Assembly (NCBI GenBank): GCA_000467715.1
Contig: AJFK01000315.1
Coordinates: 50,813 to 114,812 of the forward strand
Source: Hysterium pulicare CBS 123377
Lineage: Eukaryota; Ascomycota; Dothideomycetes; Hysteriales; Hysteriaceae
Length of the DNA stretch: 64,000 bases
Direction: 5' to 3'
Each line of letters opens with the position of its first letter. Position 1 is the stretch's first letter. The notes beneath the pieces are model-generated. The model saw only the letters and a list, made by a program, of their open reading frames with translations, did no database searches and was not told the origin of the DNA. The position numbers and the translations under genes were made by a program. Shown here piece after piece: positions 47,129 through 59,273 of this stretch.

Positions 47129-47816
47129 TCTTCGTAGGTATGTATTAGAGCATAGTACTATCGGTTACCATGTACTTGTGCCGGAATATTGCTTCACAAA
47201 GATACCCAGGTAGTAGGTGTGCTCTTTTACTTTGGATACACCACTTGAATCCTAGACCTCTAAATACATGTTCTACTGTCTTTATACCAAGTCTCAGTGA
47301 TTGAAATAATATCAATCTCATTGATGTACCCATTTCGTTTGCTTTTTTGCCATTCATTCGTATTCCTCGCGTAGATGAAGTGTGTACGTTAGGCTTAGAC
47401 GAGGACTCTACTAACGTTGAGATAACCCGTTCGCCTCTTTACCCAGAGTTTGTTTGACCTTTGAGATACGTTCTAAAGTGCTGTCGCTTCCGCCAGCCTT
47501 TATAAACATGCTTATTTTGGTTCGTTTTCTAGATTTGTCTGGTTGACAAAAGTCTCATTATCGTACACCTAGATTTGACTATGCGAGGGCTTAACCAAAT
47601 TAGGTGTAAAGAAGTAAAGGTCTTCAAACCTGCAGCAGGGTGTCAACTCTATATACATTTCTTAAATACCACAGACCGCACTAAACTCCATCTTCTTACT
47701 GAATCCTACCCTTAAACCAACAAACTCGAAGGTAAGCTTTCCTAGATCTCCCAAGGCTTTGCCTTCCCTCGCCCCTCTAAGAACTTAGCTAGCCTCCAAG
47801 GTTAACCCCAATCACG
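47129..47816. other. intergenic, nothing recognised
   Basis: About 690 bp of AT-rich sequence with no supported gene. Confidence 0.45.
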
Positions 47817-48188
47817 ATGGCCTCCGACACCCAAGCGTGCCTTGATCTCGTCGAACACGGCCTCCCTAACGAGTACCCGATCCCCCAAAACACAACCATT
47901 ATCCACACTAATCCGGAGAACGTCTGCGAATACGGCCCGATGCAACTCTTTGCTCAATCACTCTCAGGGAGTGACAAAACGGTTGACATGCGCTCCCCGC
48001 GCCTCAAGGGAGAGCTAGAGACACTGGCGAGGAACGGCTTAGGCGCGACTAAGGATGTTGAAGGGGTGAGGTATAAGTTCATTAAAGGTATGTGAGATTT
48101 AGGAGACGGGACGAAGCTGATATTGATGCTGACTGGCGGGGAAATAGCTAGTACCAGCGGCACGACCAGCCCGATCTCTAGCTTGTGA
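47817..48188 (+). CDS. small orphan protein, first of a tandem pair
   Basis: Exons 47817..48087 and 48148..48188 give 103 residues; the intron has donor GTATGT, branch GCTGAC and acceptor TAG. A copy without splicing would end four codons later. It shares a layout with the next gene: a Cys-Leu start (ACLDLVEHGLP), an NTTIIHTNPENVC core, LFAQSL and the end RLKGELETLARN-x(5)-DVEGVRYKFIKG. No signal peptide or membrane helix is seen, and no known family is recognised. Confidence 0.6.
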
Positions 48189-48552
48189 CGAGGGACAACT
48201 GCGGATAGAGAGGGATAGTGGAGATTCTGCTGTTCACCTAATATGCCTGTACCATTTTCCAAGGGCTCAATTCATCTTCATCAAAGAAAAGTGAATGTTT
48301 ATAATAAAATACATCAAGGAATCTTTCTACTCTATACCTTTAGTGAATCCGTCCAGAACTGCATTTCATGAACCAAGAGAATCAATATAAAAAACTGGAC
48401 TTACCATCTTGTACTCTCCTCATCTTCGCAAACCACCACCACCTTCCAATCCCTACCCTAACGACAACCAACCAACTCAATTGTAAGCTCTTCCATTCGC
48501 CCTACCCTTCCATATCATCCTAACCCCTAACCTTTAACCAGTTCATCCCGCC
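48189..48552. other. intergenic with promoter of second paralogue
   Basis: A TATAAAAA element at 48386-48393 lies 160 bp before the ATG at 48553. Both paralogues have CCCTAAC/ACCAAC-rich leaders. Confidence 0.45.
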
Positions 48553-48999
48553 ATGTCCACCAACCCTACCAAAGCAACGCCCATCAACCCCAACAAGGGT
48601 ATCACTGGCAACTCCAACAATATCAACACAACCACCAACACAGACACCACCAACGCCCCCACCCCCCAAAACGACTGCCTCCACATCCTCCGCACAACCC
48701 TCCCGCAAACCTGGCCCCCCCAAAACTCCACCATCCTAATAACCCGCCAAGCCGTCAAAGTCTGCACGCACAACGCCACAACCCTGTACGCGCAACTCGT
48801 ATCCCGCGAACCCAACATCCCGCCCGAGATCCGAGACACGCGGTCGCCGGCGCTGGTGCGGGAGTTGGAGGCCTTGGCACGGTCCGAGGAGCGGCTGGAT
48901 GGGTATAGGGATGTTGAGGGGTGTAGGTGGAAGTTTGTGGAGGGGGCGGAGATGATTAAGGCTGTGAGGTTGGGGAGGACGAGTAGGCCTGGTGTTTAG
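48553..48999 (+). CDS. small orphan protein, second of a tandem pair
   Basis: A single exon of 148 residues. An Asn/Thr-rich low-complexity leader (NSNNINTTTNTDTTN) precedes a core matching the gene at 47817: CLHILRTTLP, NSTILITRQAVKVC, LYAQLVSR, and ALVRELEALARSEE-x(3)-RDVEGCRWKFVEG. About a third of aligned core positions look identical by eye. The coding strand is unusually C-rich in its first half and G-rich in its second. It has no intron where the first copy has one (after KF(I/V)xG), and instead continues AEMIKAVRLGR. Function unknown. Confidence 0.6.
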   Translation: MSTNPTKATPINPNKGITGNSNNINTTTNTDTTNAPTPQNDCLHILRTTLPQTWPPQNSTILITRQAVKVCTHNATTLYAQLVSREPNIPPEIRDTRSPALVRELEALARSEERLDGYRDVEGCRWKFVEGAEMIKAVRLGRTSRPGV

Positions 49000-49456
49000 G
49001 GGATGGTGGACGGGGGTGTAGGTGATTATTTTCCGCCGGGGGGGCGGGTCGGTGTAGGAGAGGTGTTTTGAAATGGGGTAGAAATTGATTTGGTGGGAAA
49101 TGGTACATTGGCTAGTGGGCGACGGGCTAGGTTGTGAGCGCTCTACGAGTCGGGGCTCGGAAAGGCGGTAGGACGATTTGATGATCGGCGAAACTCAATT
49201 GACGGTATTGTATCGATATCAGTATTATCGCTATCGTTTCAATTATTGCTTTGAATTTTGCGGCATCAGAGCAGATGTGGGAACTTTGAACTAAGGTTTA
49301 CTATCGAAGCTTTTACTCATTCTTGCTCCTCCCAAAGAGGAAAGGTGCGGTATCAGGTGTCCATCTCATCTCAAGTAAGAGGTAAACGAGTATATTACGG
49401 ACCTCTAGATCCAATATCAGTATATTCATACATTTTCCCTTCCCAATTCCATCCCA
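49000..49456. other. intergenic, nothing recognised
   Basis: About 460 bp with convergent 3' ends. A GGCGGGTCGGTG-rich piece follows the small paralogue. Confidence 0.4.
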
Positions 49457-51204
49457 TTAAGACCCATTCTTCGTCCCATTTCCCCTAGTGGTAAACTCGC
49501 CTTCTTGACTCAAGCTCGAAATTCTACCCAACAAAAACTCAAGCTGTCGATACGCCGCACTGGGTTGATACTGCGGTACCATGTGTCCACTCAACCAAGT
49601 CTCCACAAACGTCAAACCCCTCTCCGTATGCGTCGTCCCCATAACTCCACTCGCGGCAAGCGTCCCCAAACTGACCTCGTTATGGTACGGCACAAAAAAT
49701 TGATCCTTTGGCGCTTTCTGGAATCCTTGCTTCCCATTCCACGTCATGTTCTGGATCATGAGAAGGGTGCCGTTTGCGATGAGGATGTAATCGAGTTGGC
49801 CATGGACGATTACGGTGCGCTTGGTGCGTTCGATTACGGAGGGCAGAACGGAGAGTCCGGATGGTGGAGATGTGTCGGTGTCTAAGACACCATTGGAGCA
49901 TTCGTTCCATACTTGGATGGGAGCATTGATCGCTTTTTGGACGTCTGTGCGGTTGAAGTAGATGGAGGCTCCTTGGGGGAGGTAGTCGAATGAGCCGGGG
50001 AAACCGAGAACGTCCCAGAGAAGCGGGCAGGTGGTTGCGACTTGGTAAACATCGAAGCAGGGGTTCGTGAGCATGACAGCATTCATGATGTCGCCCCAGA
50101 CATCACAGCCTGGTGCGGAGATAGTGGGGGGACTGGGTAGTGGGCCGGGGGGTGGGTAGGTGAGATATTTGTCCATGAAGTCAGTGTAACCGCATTTCTT
50201 GGCACGTTGGTGGATGTCTTTCGAGAAGCTCGCGTTAAGATTGAAAAGATTGTGATGGTAATCCGCGAAAGGTACGGCAGGGACTGTGATGTTTAGCTAG
50301 GATTTTTATAGGGTTCATGATTCACTGACTCTCCTGCTGAACAGCGTCGGAGCTGGTACTTGGGTCGTAAATCATTATAGATTGGACATCATAGTATGTT
50401 TTGTCTTTCTTGTTGAACATGGCATCCGCAATATAAGGGACATAGTATCTACAGAGATTAGCTAAGTTCGCATTCAACTTCATCGATTTGAAAACATACC
50501 CAGCATAAGATTCTCCTGCAATGTAAATCTTCTTGTTGTGCAGACCAAAGGTATCCATAAAGTTCTTGAAGAAGCCAAGGAATTGGGCAGCAGCCTCTCC
50601 CTCGTTCGTCGCTGTCGGCTTGCCTTGGGTAAATCCAGTTCCGACTGGCTGCTCCACCCAAATCATGTTGGTAAGGTTTACCCAAGTCCATGGATTGTAT
50701 ACAGGCTTGAACGTTCCATATTGCCAAATGACAGGGCCATTCTCCTGGAAGAGACCTTCGAGCGATGAACACCCCGGGCCGCCATTCAACCAAATGGTGA
50801 TCTCATCTCCAGCCAGAGGGTTCGAAGACGGGAAAAACCAAAAGTAGAGTTCTGGAGCATTGGCTTTGTCGCTAATAGGGAGAAGACCCGCATATGATTC
50901 GCCGATGTTGAAGTTGACCTCTGGAAGGGCTGAGCCATTGACCGCGAATTCTATCTCACTGTCAGCACAGCTGTTCTCTAGCCTAATCTTGGTTGTCTTG
51001 AGATAGAAGCTTACTTGTGGTGTTGGCATTCCGTGGAATAATGGTTGTTTCACGCTTTTCGAACTGTTTCTTTTGGCCCGGTTGCATTGGATAGCCATGC
51101 CTTGGACGAGCTGGCATATCCAACTTCTTTCCGACGTGCTGAGGACTCCTGGCCGCTACTGAGCAAGCCAAGCCACCGAGGGCCAATAATGAGAAGAAGC
51201 GCAT
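49457..51204 (-). CDS. secreted serine carboxypeptidase (S10)
   Basis: Four exons, complement(49457..50283, 50330..50448, 50500..50950, 51015..51204), give 528 residues. It starts with a signal peptide (MRFFSLLALGGLACSVAA), then a basic propeptide with KR. The S10 triad is complete: Ser211 in GESYAG, Asp418 in HGQLDYI and His487 in LSGHMVPQ. The substrate-binding block ITIWLNGGPGCSSLEGLF is intact, as is WVEQPVGTGFTQG. Many N-x-S/T sites suggest glycosylation. Such enzymes trim C-terminal residues at acid pH, in the vacuole or outside the cell; the signal and glycosylation fit secretion. It lies next to an S53 peptidase on the same strand, a natural pair for acid protein digestion. Confidence 0.93.
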
Positions 51205-52424
51205 GCTGTGAGATTCACTCCGGACTCGAATTACAAACACTGATAGTCGCAAGACTTTTCTTGTGTTGCTCGTCCTCCAAAGACCCCAATGGGTGCGCAA
51301 TCGTCCTTTCTATCCAATTGGGCTTGTATAGCTCCTATGAAGAAAGCTACGTATCGTGGGTGCTGGCTCTGCTGAATTGAATCGCAAAACCTTCTCTCGT
51401 GGCAACAAAAGTCAAAGGAAACGAGGACCCGCAAGGTACAAATAAGGAAGGGCGACGTCACACGAGAGACAACTTACAGTGGTGGCGCTTGTTTATTTAT
51501 TGAGCTACCAACCTGGTCGTAGTCAACCGGGTATATGCGATGCCATAACAGGAAGGCCACCAGAAAGTCCTCATGCTTCAACCACTCAGAGTAAACAGCG
51601 ATAATCGCGATCTCCAAGAGGATCCGAGCTTAGTAGAGAGCGCCGCAATCACACAAAAACCGCTGGGCAGAACCGCAGTTCGCCTTACCTCGCACCTCGG
51701 AGTCGCACCAGGGTCCAGAATGAAGGTAACAAGGATGAGGCGGGGGAGTTCGAAGGAGCTTTGGAAGCTCTCAGATGGCGTCAGCAATGCAGAAACCAAA
51801 CACTACTTTCCATGTAGTATCTCTCCGCCTCCAGTAAGCCCTCCACGGCAGGAGCTCCAAACTGCTCATTTCAATCACAGCTGTCTTTGGCGACCTTCCT
51901 ATCAGAAGCGTCAATGACCGTTATACCTTCTATCTGCGGCAAAGGCCACAAATAGAAGTCATCAAAGCCAAAAGCCACCCAAATTGCCCAGATATTTGCA
52001 TGCATGATAACGATGCAAGGGTCGGCTCCTATCCCCAAGGGGCAGGTTGTTCAGCTTAGCGTGTTTATGCAGGCCCCGCGTCTTTCGCGGTATCACGCGA
52101 GTATGGATAGGTATCGTGAAGGGACTATTGAAGCGTAATTTCGAGAGTATAGGTTTGTCAAGTAGCATGGTGTCAGCGACGGGATATCTACTAAGTAAAA
52201 AGGGAAAGCGTCAAGAACTGAGCGTTGAAGTCGCAAGAAGCTTGCCAAGCTAAAAAGGGCCCACCGGCTGTGGCGCCCTTGAGATCGATGGCGTTACGCG
52301 TTAGTTAAGGCTATGGCGGAACTCTTTTGTACACGTCAAAGTAATTAACAAATATATGAAGTTTCATTCATGATACATATCTAAATCTCTAACTATTTGA
52401 GATGAAGACGGGAGCGCCTGAAGT
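51205..52424. other. 1.2-kb intergenic
   Basis: It holds the S10 promoter (upstream of 51204) and the 3' end of the S53 gene. A plus-strand ORF at 51573-51917 has no family features. Confidence 0.45.
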
Positions 52425-54389
52425 CTAGGCTTTCCACTCACGGCGCAACCCGCGTCGACCGTACGAGCCCGTGCTGTTCGTGACCAGCTTCAACATCTTG
52501 CCAAAATTGGGTGTACCCCAGCCTGTAACAGGATCCCAACCTGCTGTCGCATTCCAGGAAGCATTTGGTACAAGTGGTGCTGCCAGGCCAGAGTATTGAT
52601 CAGTCCCTGTGCATCCCGTGGACCCACCAGTCGTGATGTCGTTCATAGCGGTATGCCCCGTGGAATAGATCCAAGGATTGAGGAAACCAAGAGGAGCTTG
52701 GCCAGCAGCGACTCTAGCATTGTTAAGGAGTGCCACGACTGACGCGAATGTGGGAGCGGAAGCACTGGTACCACCGACACTGGTCACTCGGCCCTTGTCA
52801 ACGACGCGGAAGCCAGCACCTTGTGCTGCAACGTCTGGAATACCACGTCCCGCCTTGTTGTACAAGCCGTCCCATTTGTCGCCAAGTTTGCTTAGATAGG
52901 CTGTAACGGCGCTGTCTTGGTATGATGGTCGAGGGAAACGGTCTGAAAATCCTCCAGATGAGAAGTAGATGGCCGATTCTGGGTTGACGTAGTGTGTTCC
53001 GCCAACTGAAGTGACGTACGGGCAAGATGCTGGGAAGGTAGGCATGAACCGGGTGGTGTTTTTGCCATCATTCGTTTGGCAGGCGGATCCAACCCCAGTG
53101 TCACCGCTAGAGAAGAGAATCGATACACCGCGGGTGCCAAGTTGAGCAATCATATTGCACACCGATTTCGAATATGCCTCTGGAACGCTCTGCTCATCCT
53201 CGCCGTAAGAATTTGTCAGAGTCTGAGGAAGCTGACCATCGGGAAGTCCAGTCAAGTAAGTGAAGAAGTCCAAGTACGGCTCGTTCTGATTGGAGGCCGC
53301 ATCTGGTTGATCGAGATCAGGAATGAGTTGGCCACGTCCAGCAGTGCTGTAGAAGTTGGTTGGTACTCCGGGAGAGACCAAGCCAACGGTGTACTGAATG
53401 TCCAGATTGGCTTCCACGCTGTCGTTCTGGGAGTTCTGGTCTAGAATGCCGCCTGGAGTAGTGTTAGCTAATGCAATTTGCAAAAGGAAAGTTACATACC
53501 ATTGACTGAAGTCCAAGTGAAGTTAGTTCCGACCGCTCCGGGTGCATACTGCTTCTCAAAATTGGCCAGGTCGGCGAAACGCGCATACTCTTCCAGGTAA
53601 CCAGTGACTCCGAGCAAGGTCTTAGCATTGGCGTTCGGCTTGTAGCTGGCAAAATTGTACAGGTCCTTTAGACAGGCAGGTGTAATCGAGTTACCGCAGG
53701 AGGCATTGGCTGCCGCTTCAGCCGCTGCACTTCCAACAGCACCAATGATCTCTTGGTCCAGGACATTGCTCATCTGAGGTCGGATCTGACCAAACCGAGT
53801 GGTGGGCTGGATCATATCAACATGTCCACGCAGCTCACGGGGAATGGAATACTGGAGGGTGCGGGTCTTCATGACATCTCCCCGAACAAGACTCTGGTAG
53901 TTCTTGAAAGTCGTGTCCATCATTTCCTCGGCAGTAGAAATAGCGGCGACGAAATTGATCCATTCACCATCGTTTTGGATGTCACGGCTCGCGACGCCAG
54001 AGTCCTTCAACCACCGCAATACAGCATCGGTAGACTCGGCTCTAGGCTTAATGAGAGCTTTCAGCTCATCCCGCTTCAAGTGCTGTCCATAACGGGCATG
54101 ACCTGGAGTGGAGACTTCCATAAGAGTCTGCTCTAGCAGATCTTGATTGGGCTGTTGGTATCCAGAGTTAGCATGATTTTGGTCACGTCAGACGGATTGG
54201 CTGCCTGAAACATACTTGCGTCACTGCAATGCGAAAGTGCATCCTCTGGTCGGATTTCGGCGTGCCAACTTCCTTCCACCCCTCAGGAACACCATTGAGA
54301 GACTCCAGGAGCTCGAGGTGCGAAGTCGCCATGCCACTGACGGCTCCAGCAAGGGACAACAGCCCCGCTACCAAAGTTGAATACCTCAT
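52425..54389 (-). CDS. secreted tripeptidyl-peptidase-like sedolisin (S53)
   Basis: Three exons, complement(52425..53452, 53500..54151, 54216..54389), give 617 residues. A signal peptide ([19 protein letters not shown]) precedes an activation prodomain of ~190 residues ([30 protein letters not shown]). In the catalytic domain the sedolisin residues are Glu289 and Asp293 (EANLDIQY), the oxyanion Asp in SSGDTGVGS and the nucleophile Ser505 in GGTSASAP. A calcium site is formed near [10 protein letters not shown] and [11 protein letters not shown]. Fungal S53 enzymes release tripeptides from N-termini at acid pH during protein feeding. The Ser-Glu-Asp set is intact, so it should be active. Introns are 47 and 64 nt. 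Confidence 0.95.
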
Positions 54390-56763
54390 GCTGTAGAGAT
54401 TCGTAAAGAATGTCGGGTGTCGGAAGAGAAACGATGGAAAGAAAGGAATTCAAAAGGTAGTGCTGCACCGCTTGCCGTGAAGCTCCCAGGGCAACGCGTC
54501 CTAGAGTGAAGGAGGCCGCGAGATGGAGATTCACGAAGTCGAGGGGCAAGGCGGTGCATGATATATCTTTGGGGGTGCAAAGTGCGGATAATTTAAGGCA
54601 TGGCCAATTAAGGCATGTCCAATTGAAGCAGTTGCGCTCCAGGGCGACCTACGGGGTTGGCACTGCGGTGTTTCGCGAGCTTCCGTTTCAATGTCGGCAT
54701 CACAGATCATCTGCGCAAGCAAGGGGTGGCGTGCGGTCTGGCAGCTCGTCAGCCGCCGCCCTGCTGCAGGTCCAAGATGGTTCGTGGGGTCGCCACGACC
54801 GTTGGTGTAACGGGAGTAACGAGTTCAAGATGCACCCAAGAAATGCGCTGAAGGAAAGGGGCTGTGATTGGATGCCGTGTTTCGCCCATATTAAACACAA
54901 TCTCTCTGCATGAAGCGGATGCCTATACAGGAGCCGAGGCGCAGACATTCTTCCTGGCTGCCGATAAGCACAGTGTCTTGGCTATGCTGTCACCGGGCAC
55001 AACGGACGGATCGCCTCTCCGATTAGCTCTTGAGATGTTGTTATTATTATTCGTTTTGGGGCCTCGCCAGTCCTTAGTCGGACTCCGGAATGTTTGGCGT
55101 TTTAGAAACTTCGGAAGGCTGCAAAAGCCACTCACGTGCGCCTAGGTCATCGTGCAGGACGGGAGCACCTGCCGCCTCCACATCCCTTCCGCTCCCTTTC
55201 AACTTCTTCCATATTGCTCCACGGCACCGCACTGTTGGACCTCCTTGCGAGTGTCTGTATTTCAAATGAATGGTACCATCAGTTCTCCGCCTAGACCGCA
55301 CACGCTCCCGGCTTTCCTTTCGCCTCGGAAACCACTCAATGTCTATGTGTCTGTTTGCAATCCAAAGCATTGTCAAGTCTGTCGGACGAGCTTTAGACAT
55401 GCTTCGTCTACATAGACCCTAAAGCTATCTAGGCTTTCTGCAAGATGATGCAAGATGAGGATGTCGACACATGTTACACGTTTCCAGAAGAGCTCATGCT
55501 TCGTTCTCTCGCACTCCATAGAATTCGAAGCGAAGCCACAGCAATACGAGGCCGATATCTCGACAGTCAGCCAAGTCACCGCGTAGGCGCCCAAGCAAAA
55601 AGCTTTTTGAAAAATCACCCTAGTAATACCTGTGGTCCTTGGCGCGCCTGGAGCATGCTTCGATCGCGTTGTGCAACAGTGTACAACATAACTTTGCATG
55701 ATATCTAAGCAAGTCCACTTCGTACCTAACTGACACCCAAGACCTTGGCTACAGTGTATTGTTGTACCAAGCGAAAAGCCAAATACTTCTGGCAAGACAC
55801 TCGTGGACACAGACGAGTAGTGAGCCAGGCCCAGTCACATCCATCAAGACGACACAGCTTTCTCATCTCACCATTTGGCGATGCCCGTACAACGCAAAAC
55901 TGTTCATCCATACTTTCGGCACCGATAGCATAATTCTTACTGTCCCTTTAAATAGAGCCAATGGCTGGATACATATGTACTCAAGCTCCCACTCCATCGT
56001 TTGTGACAAGGTCACGAGATACGCAAAAGACGACGGTCTAGATCAGCTCACAGACTGCAACTGGCTTGGAAGCCCTTCTTGGATTTCAAGAGAATTGCAT
56101 AAGAAGAGGATAGTGAAGCTCAAGCACACGCAAGCCGTGATTCTGTTTGAAGCTTTCACTATAGTTTGATTGCGTTGTGTAATTGTATACGGTAAGTATT
56201 TCAGCGTCCGACCTATTTTAACGATACTTCTGAGGGTGAACATAGCTGTAGATTTCGAACAATGAATCCACAGGTTCAAAGGTTCTAGCGCAAGTTTCGT
56301 TAGCGGATTATCGCCGTGCCTTAGCGCAATCAAAGTCGTCGATGCTGCTCGTTCGGTGTCAGAAGAACGTTCAACCTCCAATTCTGTCCCTTTTCATCAT
56401 GGGCCGGAAAGGGCGATGATTTTTTATCCGGTGTATGTCGCTCAACGTTGACTCTGCCGGCATTTAACTCTTTGTGAAGAGCGGCAATAACTTATTGGAT
56501 AGGTTGGTAACTCTCCAATGTTTCGACATTGTACACACACAATGCACACTTCGTGATTCCCAACTTTATCCAATGTACATTGCTTTCATGTCTCTCCAGA
56601 ACGACTGAGAAGTAAACACATATATTTTTACCAGCCTACTACTATAAGTTTTCTCTTCTCCAATCACTTCCACTCTACGCTATTATCACTCCGCCTTGCT
56701 CCTCCAAGTCAACTCCGCACAAATTTATTCCCTTTCGAAAGGCTTCAACTGTGAGCTTTCATA
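54390..56763. other. 2.4-kb gene-poor region
   Basis: No ORF here has family features. The left part holds the S53 promoter with a 15-bp repeat; the right part precedes a family member. Candidate ORFs at 55373-56169 lie on both strands and were rejected. Confidence 0.45.
54593..54622 (-). repeat. 15-bp tandem repeat in S53 promoter
   Basis: Two direct copies, TTAAGGCATGGCCAA and TTAAGGCATGTCCAA, differ at one base. They lie ~205-235 bp upstream of the S53 start. Together with the next bases each gives CCAAT on the plus strand (ATTGG in gene direction), so they may be paired CCAAT-binding-factor sites. Confidence 0.55.
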
Positions 56764-57423
56764 ATGTCCCCAAGCAACGCAAACAACCAGACTAGCCATA
56801 TGGACGCGAGCAATCAGCTTTTTGCACATTCCGAGAACGGGCCCCATTGTCCAGACGACATACGACTGATGATCCTCAAACATCACTTGATCTTCAAGAC
56901 TCCGATCACGGCTCAAAAATTCGAAATTCATATGAGGACGCGTCTCTTCCCCCTTCTGCAGGCTAATTCGAGGCTAGCAGCGGTTGCACTTGAGGCCTTC
57001 TACGAACAAAACACGTTTTCATTGGCCGTTGAGTCGCGAGCCGAGCCCCAGAGAGCAAGTCCCACCCCTATTAGAACCCGTTCCATACTACGATCCCCTC
57101 CCGCAGCAGTATGCCCCAGGATTCAGAACCTGGAGCTGAACATTGTTGACGGTACTGAGAGAGGAACCGCTAGACTTGAGCTCTCGTTCCTGCGTCGACT
57201 CGAGGTATTAGGCTTTAATGAACTAAAGACTGTAGTCGTGCGAGTTTGTCGTGACGCAGCTAGAAATGTTGTCGAACAAGCTGTAGCAAATCCGATTAAG
57301 GTCAAAACCAAAGAGCTGATCGTTGAGATCTTGGGCAAGTTCGGTCATGGACACCATAACTATTATTGTCGGCACTGCGAATATGAAAAGATGATGCGTG
57401 CTGTTATTCAACGATGCGACTAG
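56764..57423 (+). CDS. F-box/2EXR-like family member, 219 residues
   Basis: Single exon from ATG 56764. Blocks in order: CPDDIRLMILKHHLIFKTPIT, VALEAFYEQNTFSLAVE, PRIQNLELNIV, RLEVLGFNELKTVVVRV. The end carries a C-x2-C pair (YYCRHCEYEKM) and a His-rich stretch (GHGHHNYY), which might bind zinc and is not seen in the other members. A Pro/Arg-rich linker lies in the middle (~90-115). No signal peptide or membrane helix. Likely a local duplicate of the neighbouring members; function unknown. Confidence 0.7.
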   Translation: MSPSNANNQTSHMDASNQLFAHSENGPHCPDDIRLMILKHHLIFKTPITAQKFEIHMRTRLFPLLQANSRLAAVALEAFYEQNTFSLAVESRAEPQRASPTPIRTRSILRSPPAAVCPRIQNLELNIVDGTERGTARLELSFLRRLEVLGFNELKTVVVRVCRDAARNVVEQAVANPIKVKTKELIVEILGKFGHGHHNYYCRHCEYEKMMRAVIQRCD

Positions 57424-58065
57424 CTGAATCTTTAGACTACTTGGATCATCGAATGTATTTGGCTCCATCGTTTTCTTAAGAGGCATAACCTGGAAAATCT
57501 GCTGGTCATTGCTAGATACAACGTAAGTCTTTTGACGACTATCTAATAATATACTATTGCATGTTCATGTTTGTCAAACAAAAAGATCCACTTGACCCGT
57601 GACCTGCTGCTTCCATTTCATCTCCTTGTTCGCTCATTGCTAATCTACAAAGCAACGAACTTATATGACTGCCTTTGCAACCGCAGTGAGTTTGTGCTGG
57701 AATGACGGTTCGCCTGCAGCTTTCGCTGCCATTCAAACTACCAGAGCTTACCTAGATTCTTTATCATTTAAAGCCGCACGGCAACATCGGATGTCTTGCT
57801 AGATTTGCTGTACTTTTAGAAGACGATAACAGCCTCCGATAGTTTCACAAGACTATCTATAGCGTTTTGACATTCTTCGATATTTATAACAGTAAATGCG
57901 ACCGTTCATGGACCCTAGCATCCAGCAGCGGGGCCAATCAAAGGTGGGGTGCCTGAACCTCGCGATTGCGTCCTCTATCACCATTTGCACTACTCTTGCA
58001 CTGCTACACAGCTGCATGCCATTTCTTCCGACACATCTCGCGATTCAGATGAATTCACCCTCAGA
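57424..58065. other. intergenic, nothing recognised
   Basis: About 640 bp, AT-rich, before the dioxygenase gene. A short in-frame open extension (57949) precedes its start. Confidence 0.4.
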
Positions 58066-59114
58066 ATGTCTTCAGACACGTCACTAGGCCTCACGGACTC
58101 CCAACTTTCCTTCTTCAACGAGAATGGCTACCTACTAATACCAGATGCGTTATCGCCGGACACCGTGTCAGAGCTCCTAGCAGATACGCATAAGATGCTG
58201 AATGAGTTCTCACTTGACGATCACCCAATGACGAAGTTCTCAACAGGAGAGGGGGAGAATGCACATGTTGGCGATGACTATTTCCTGACCTCGGGAGACA
58301 AAGTGCGGTTCTTCTTCGAAGAGGGTATTAAAATTCCCTCTTCTTCGCTTTGGCTTTGAGAACGAGTAACACTGCAGCTAACATTTGACCCTTCCCTTCA
58401 GATGCATTTGACAAGCAGGGAATCTTAAGCAAGCCAAAAGAACGCGCAATAAATAAAATAGGGCACTACCTCCACCAACTATCCCCATCCTTCCGCAAGA
58501 TATCCCTCTCCTCACGAAACGCCTCCATTGCTCACTCCCTCGGCTTTCGCGATCCACGCGTCTTACAATCCATGGTAATTTGCAAGCAGCCTGAGATCGG
58601 AGGGGCAGTACCGCCACATCAGGATAGCACATTTCTCTATACAGACCCTCCGAGCGCTGTGGGCTGGTGGTATGCGCTTGAGGACGCTACGAAGGCGAAT
58701 GGATGTTTGAGTTTTCTGAATGGGAGCCAAAAGAAAGAACCGATACGGAAGAGATTTATTAGGGTAGATGGAGGCAAGGGTGGGACGGGATTTGAGGACA
58801 ATAAGGGGGCCCAGTTCCCTGCTGGACAAAAGATGGCACATAATAGTGTTAACGGAACTCAAGAAAATGGAATGCCGAAGCCAAGATCGCATGCTCAGCT
58901 GACGAATGGGCCATCTACAGAATACACAATGGGCGAGGTTAAGGCAGGGACGCTAGTGTTGATTCACGGGAACCTGCTGCATAAGAGCGAGAAGAATACA
59001 AGTGGCAAAAGTCGGTTCATATATACGTTCCATGTCATCGAGGGAGAGAATAAGTATGATGAACGGAATTGGTTACAGCCGCCCCAAGAGGGATTCTCAC
59101 AACTGTACAAATGA
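58066..59114 (+). CDS. phytanoyl-CoA dioxygenase (PhyH)-like enzyme
   Basis: Exons 58066..58324 and 58402..59114 give 323 residues. The Fe(II) triad is visible: His159 and Asp161 in PPHQDSTF, and His280 in IHGNLLHKS; the 2-oxoglutarate-binding Arg follows in GKSRFIYTFH. The N-terminus (LSFFNENGYLLIPDAL) and VGWWYALEDATKANGCLSF are typical of PhyH. Members alpha-hydroxylate CoA esters or small metabolites. An Asn/Gly-rich insert of ~60 residues (AHNSVNGTQENG...) lies between the two halves of the site. The start at 58066 gives the usual short N-terminus; the frame is open 39 codons further up. No clear peroxisomal C-terminal signal (ends LYK), so location is uncertain. Confidence 0.9.
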
Positions 59115-59273
59115 AAGAGCTAACAGCATTGTAGCTAAGCTCATATTACCAACCGGCCCATTTCTGCCTTATCTCCTTGCAGGAATCAGTGACAGAAACA
59201 CTGAAATTTTTCCCATCTCACAGAAGCCCAGAAATATCTGACACAAACGGCGACGCTTCGATTCTTCCACAAA

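Noticed and set aside
49457-54389. Secondary-metabolite or virulence cluster
   Set aside because: No PKS, NRPS, terpene synthase, P450 or dedicated regulator is present near the peptidases; they look like ordinary secreted enzymes.
55373-56169. ORFs of 145 (minus) and 136 (plus) codons in the gap before 56764
   Set aside because: They overlap closely on opposite strands and have no recognisable domain; likely chance.
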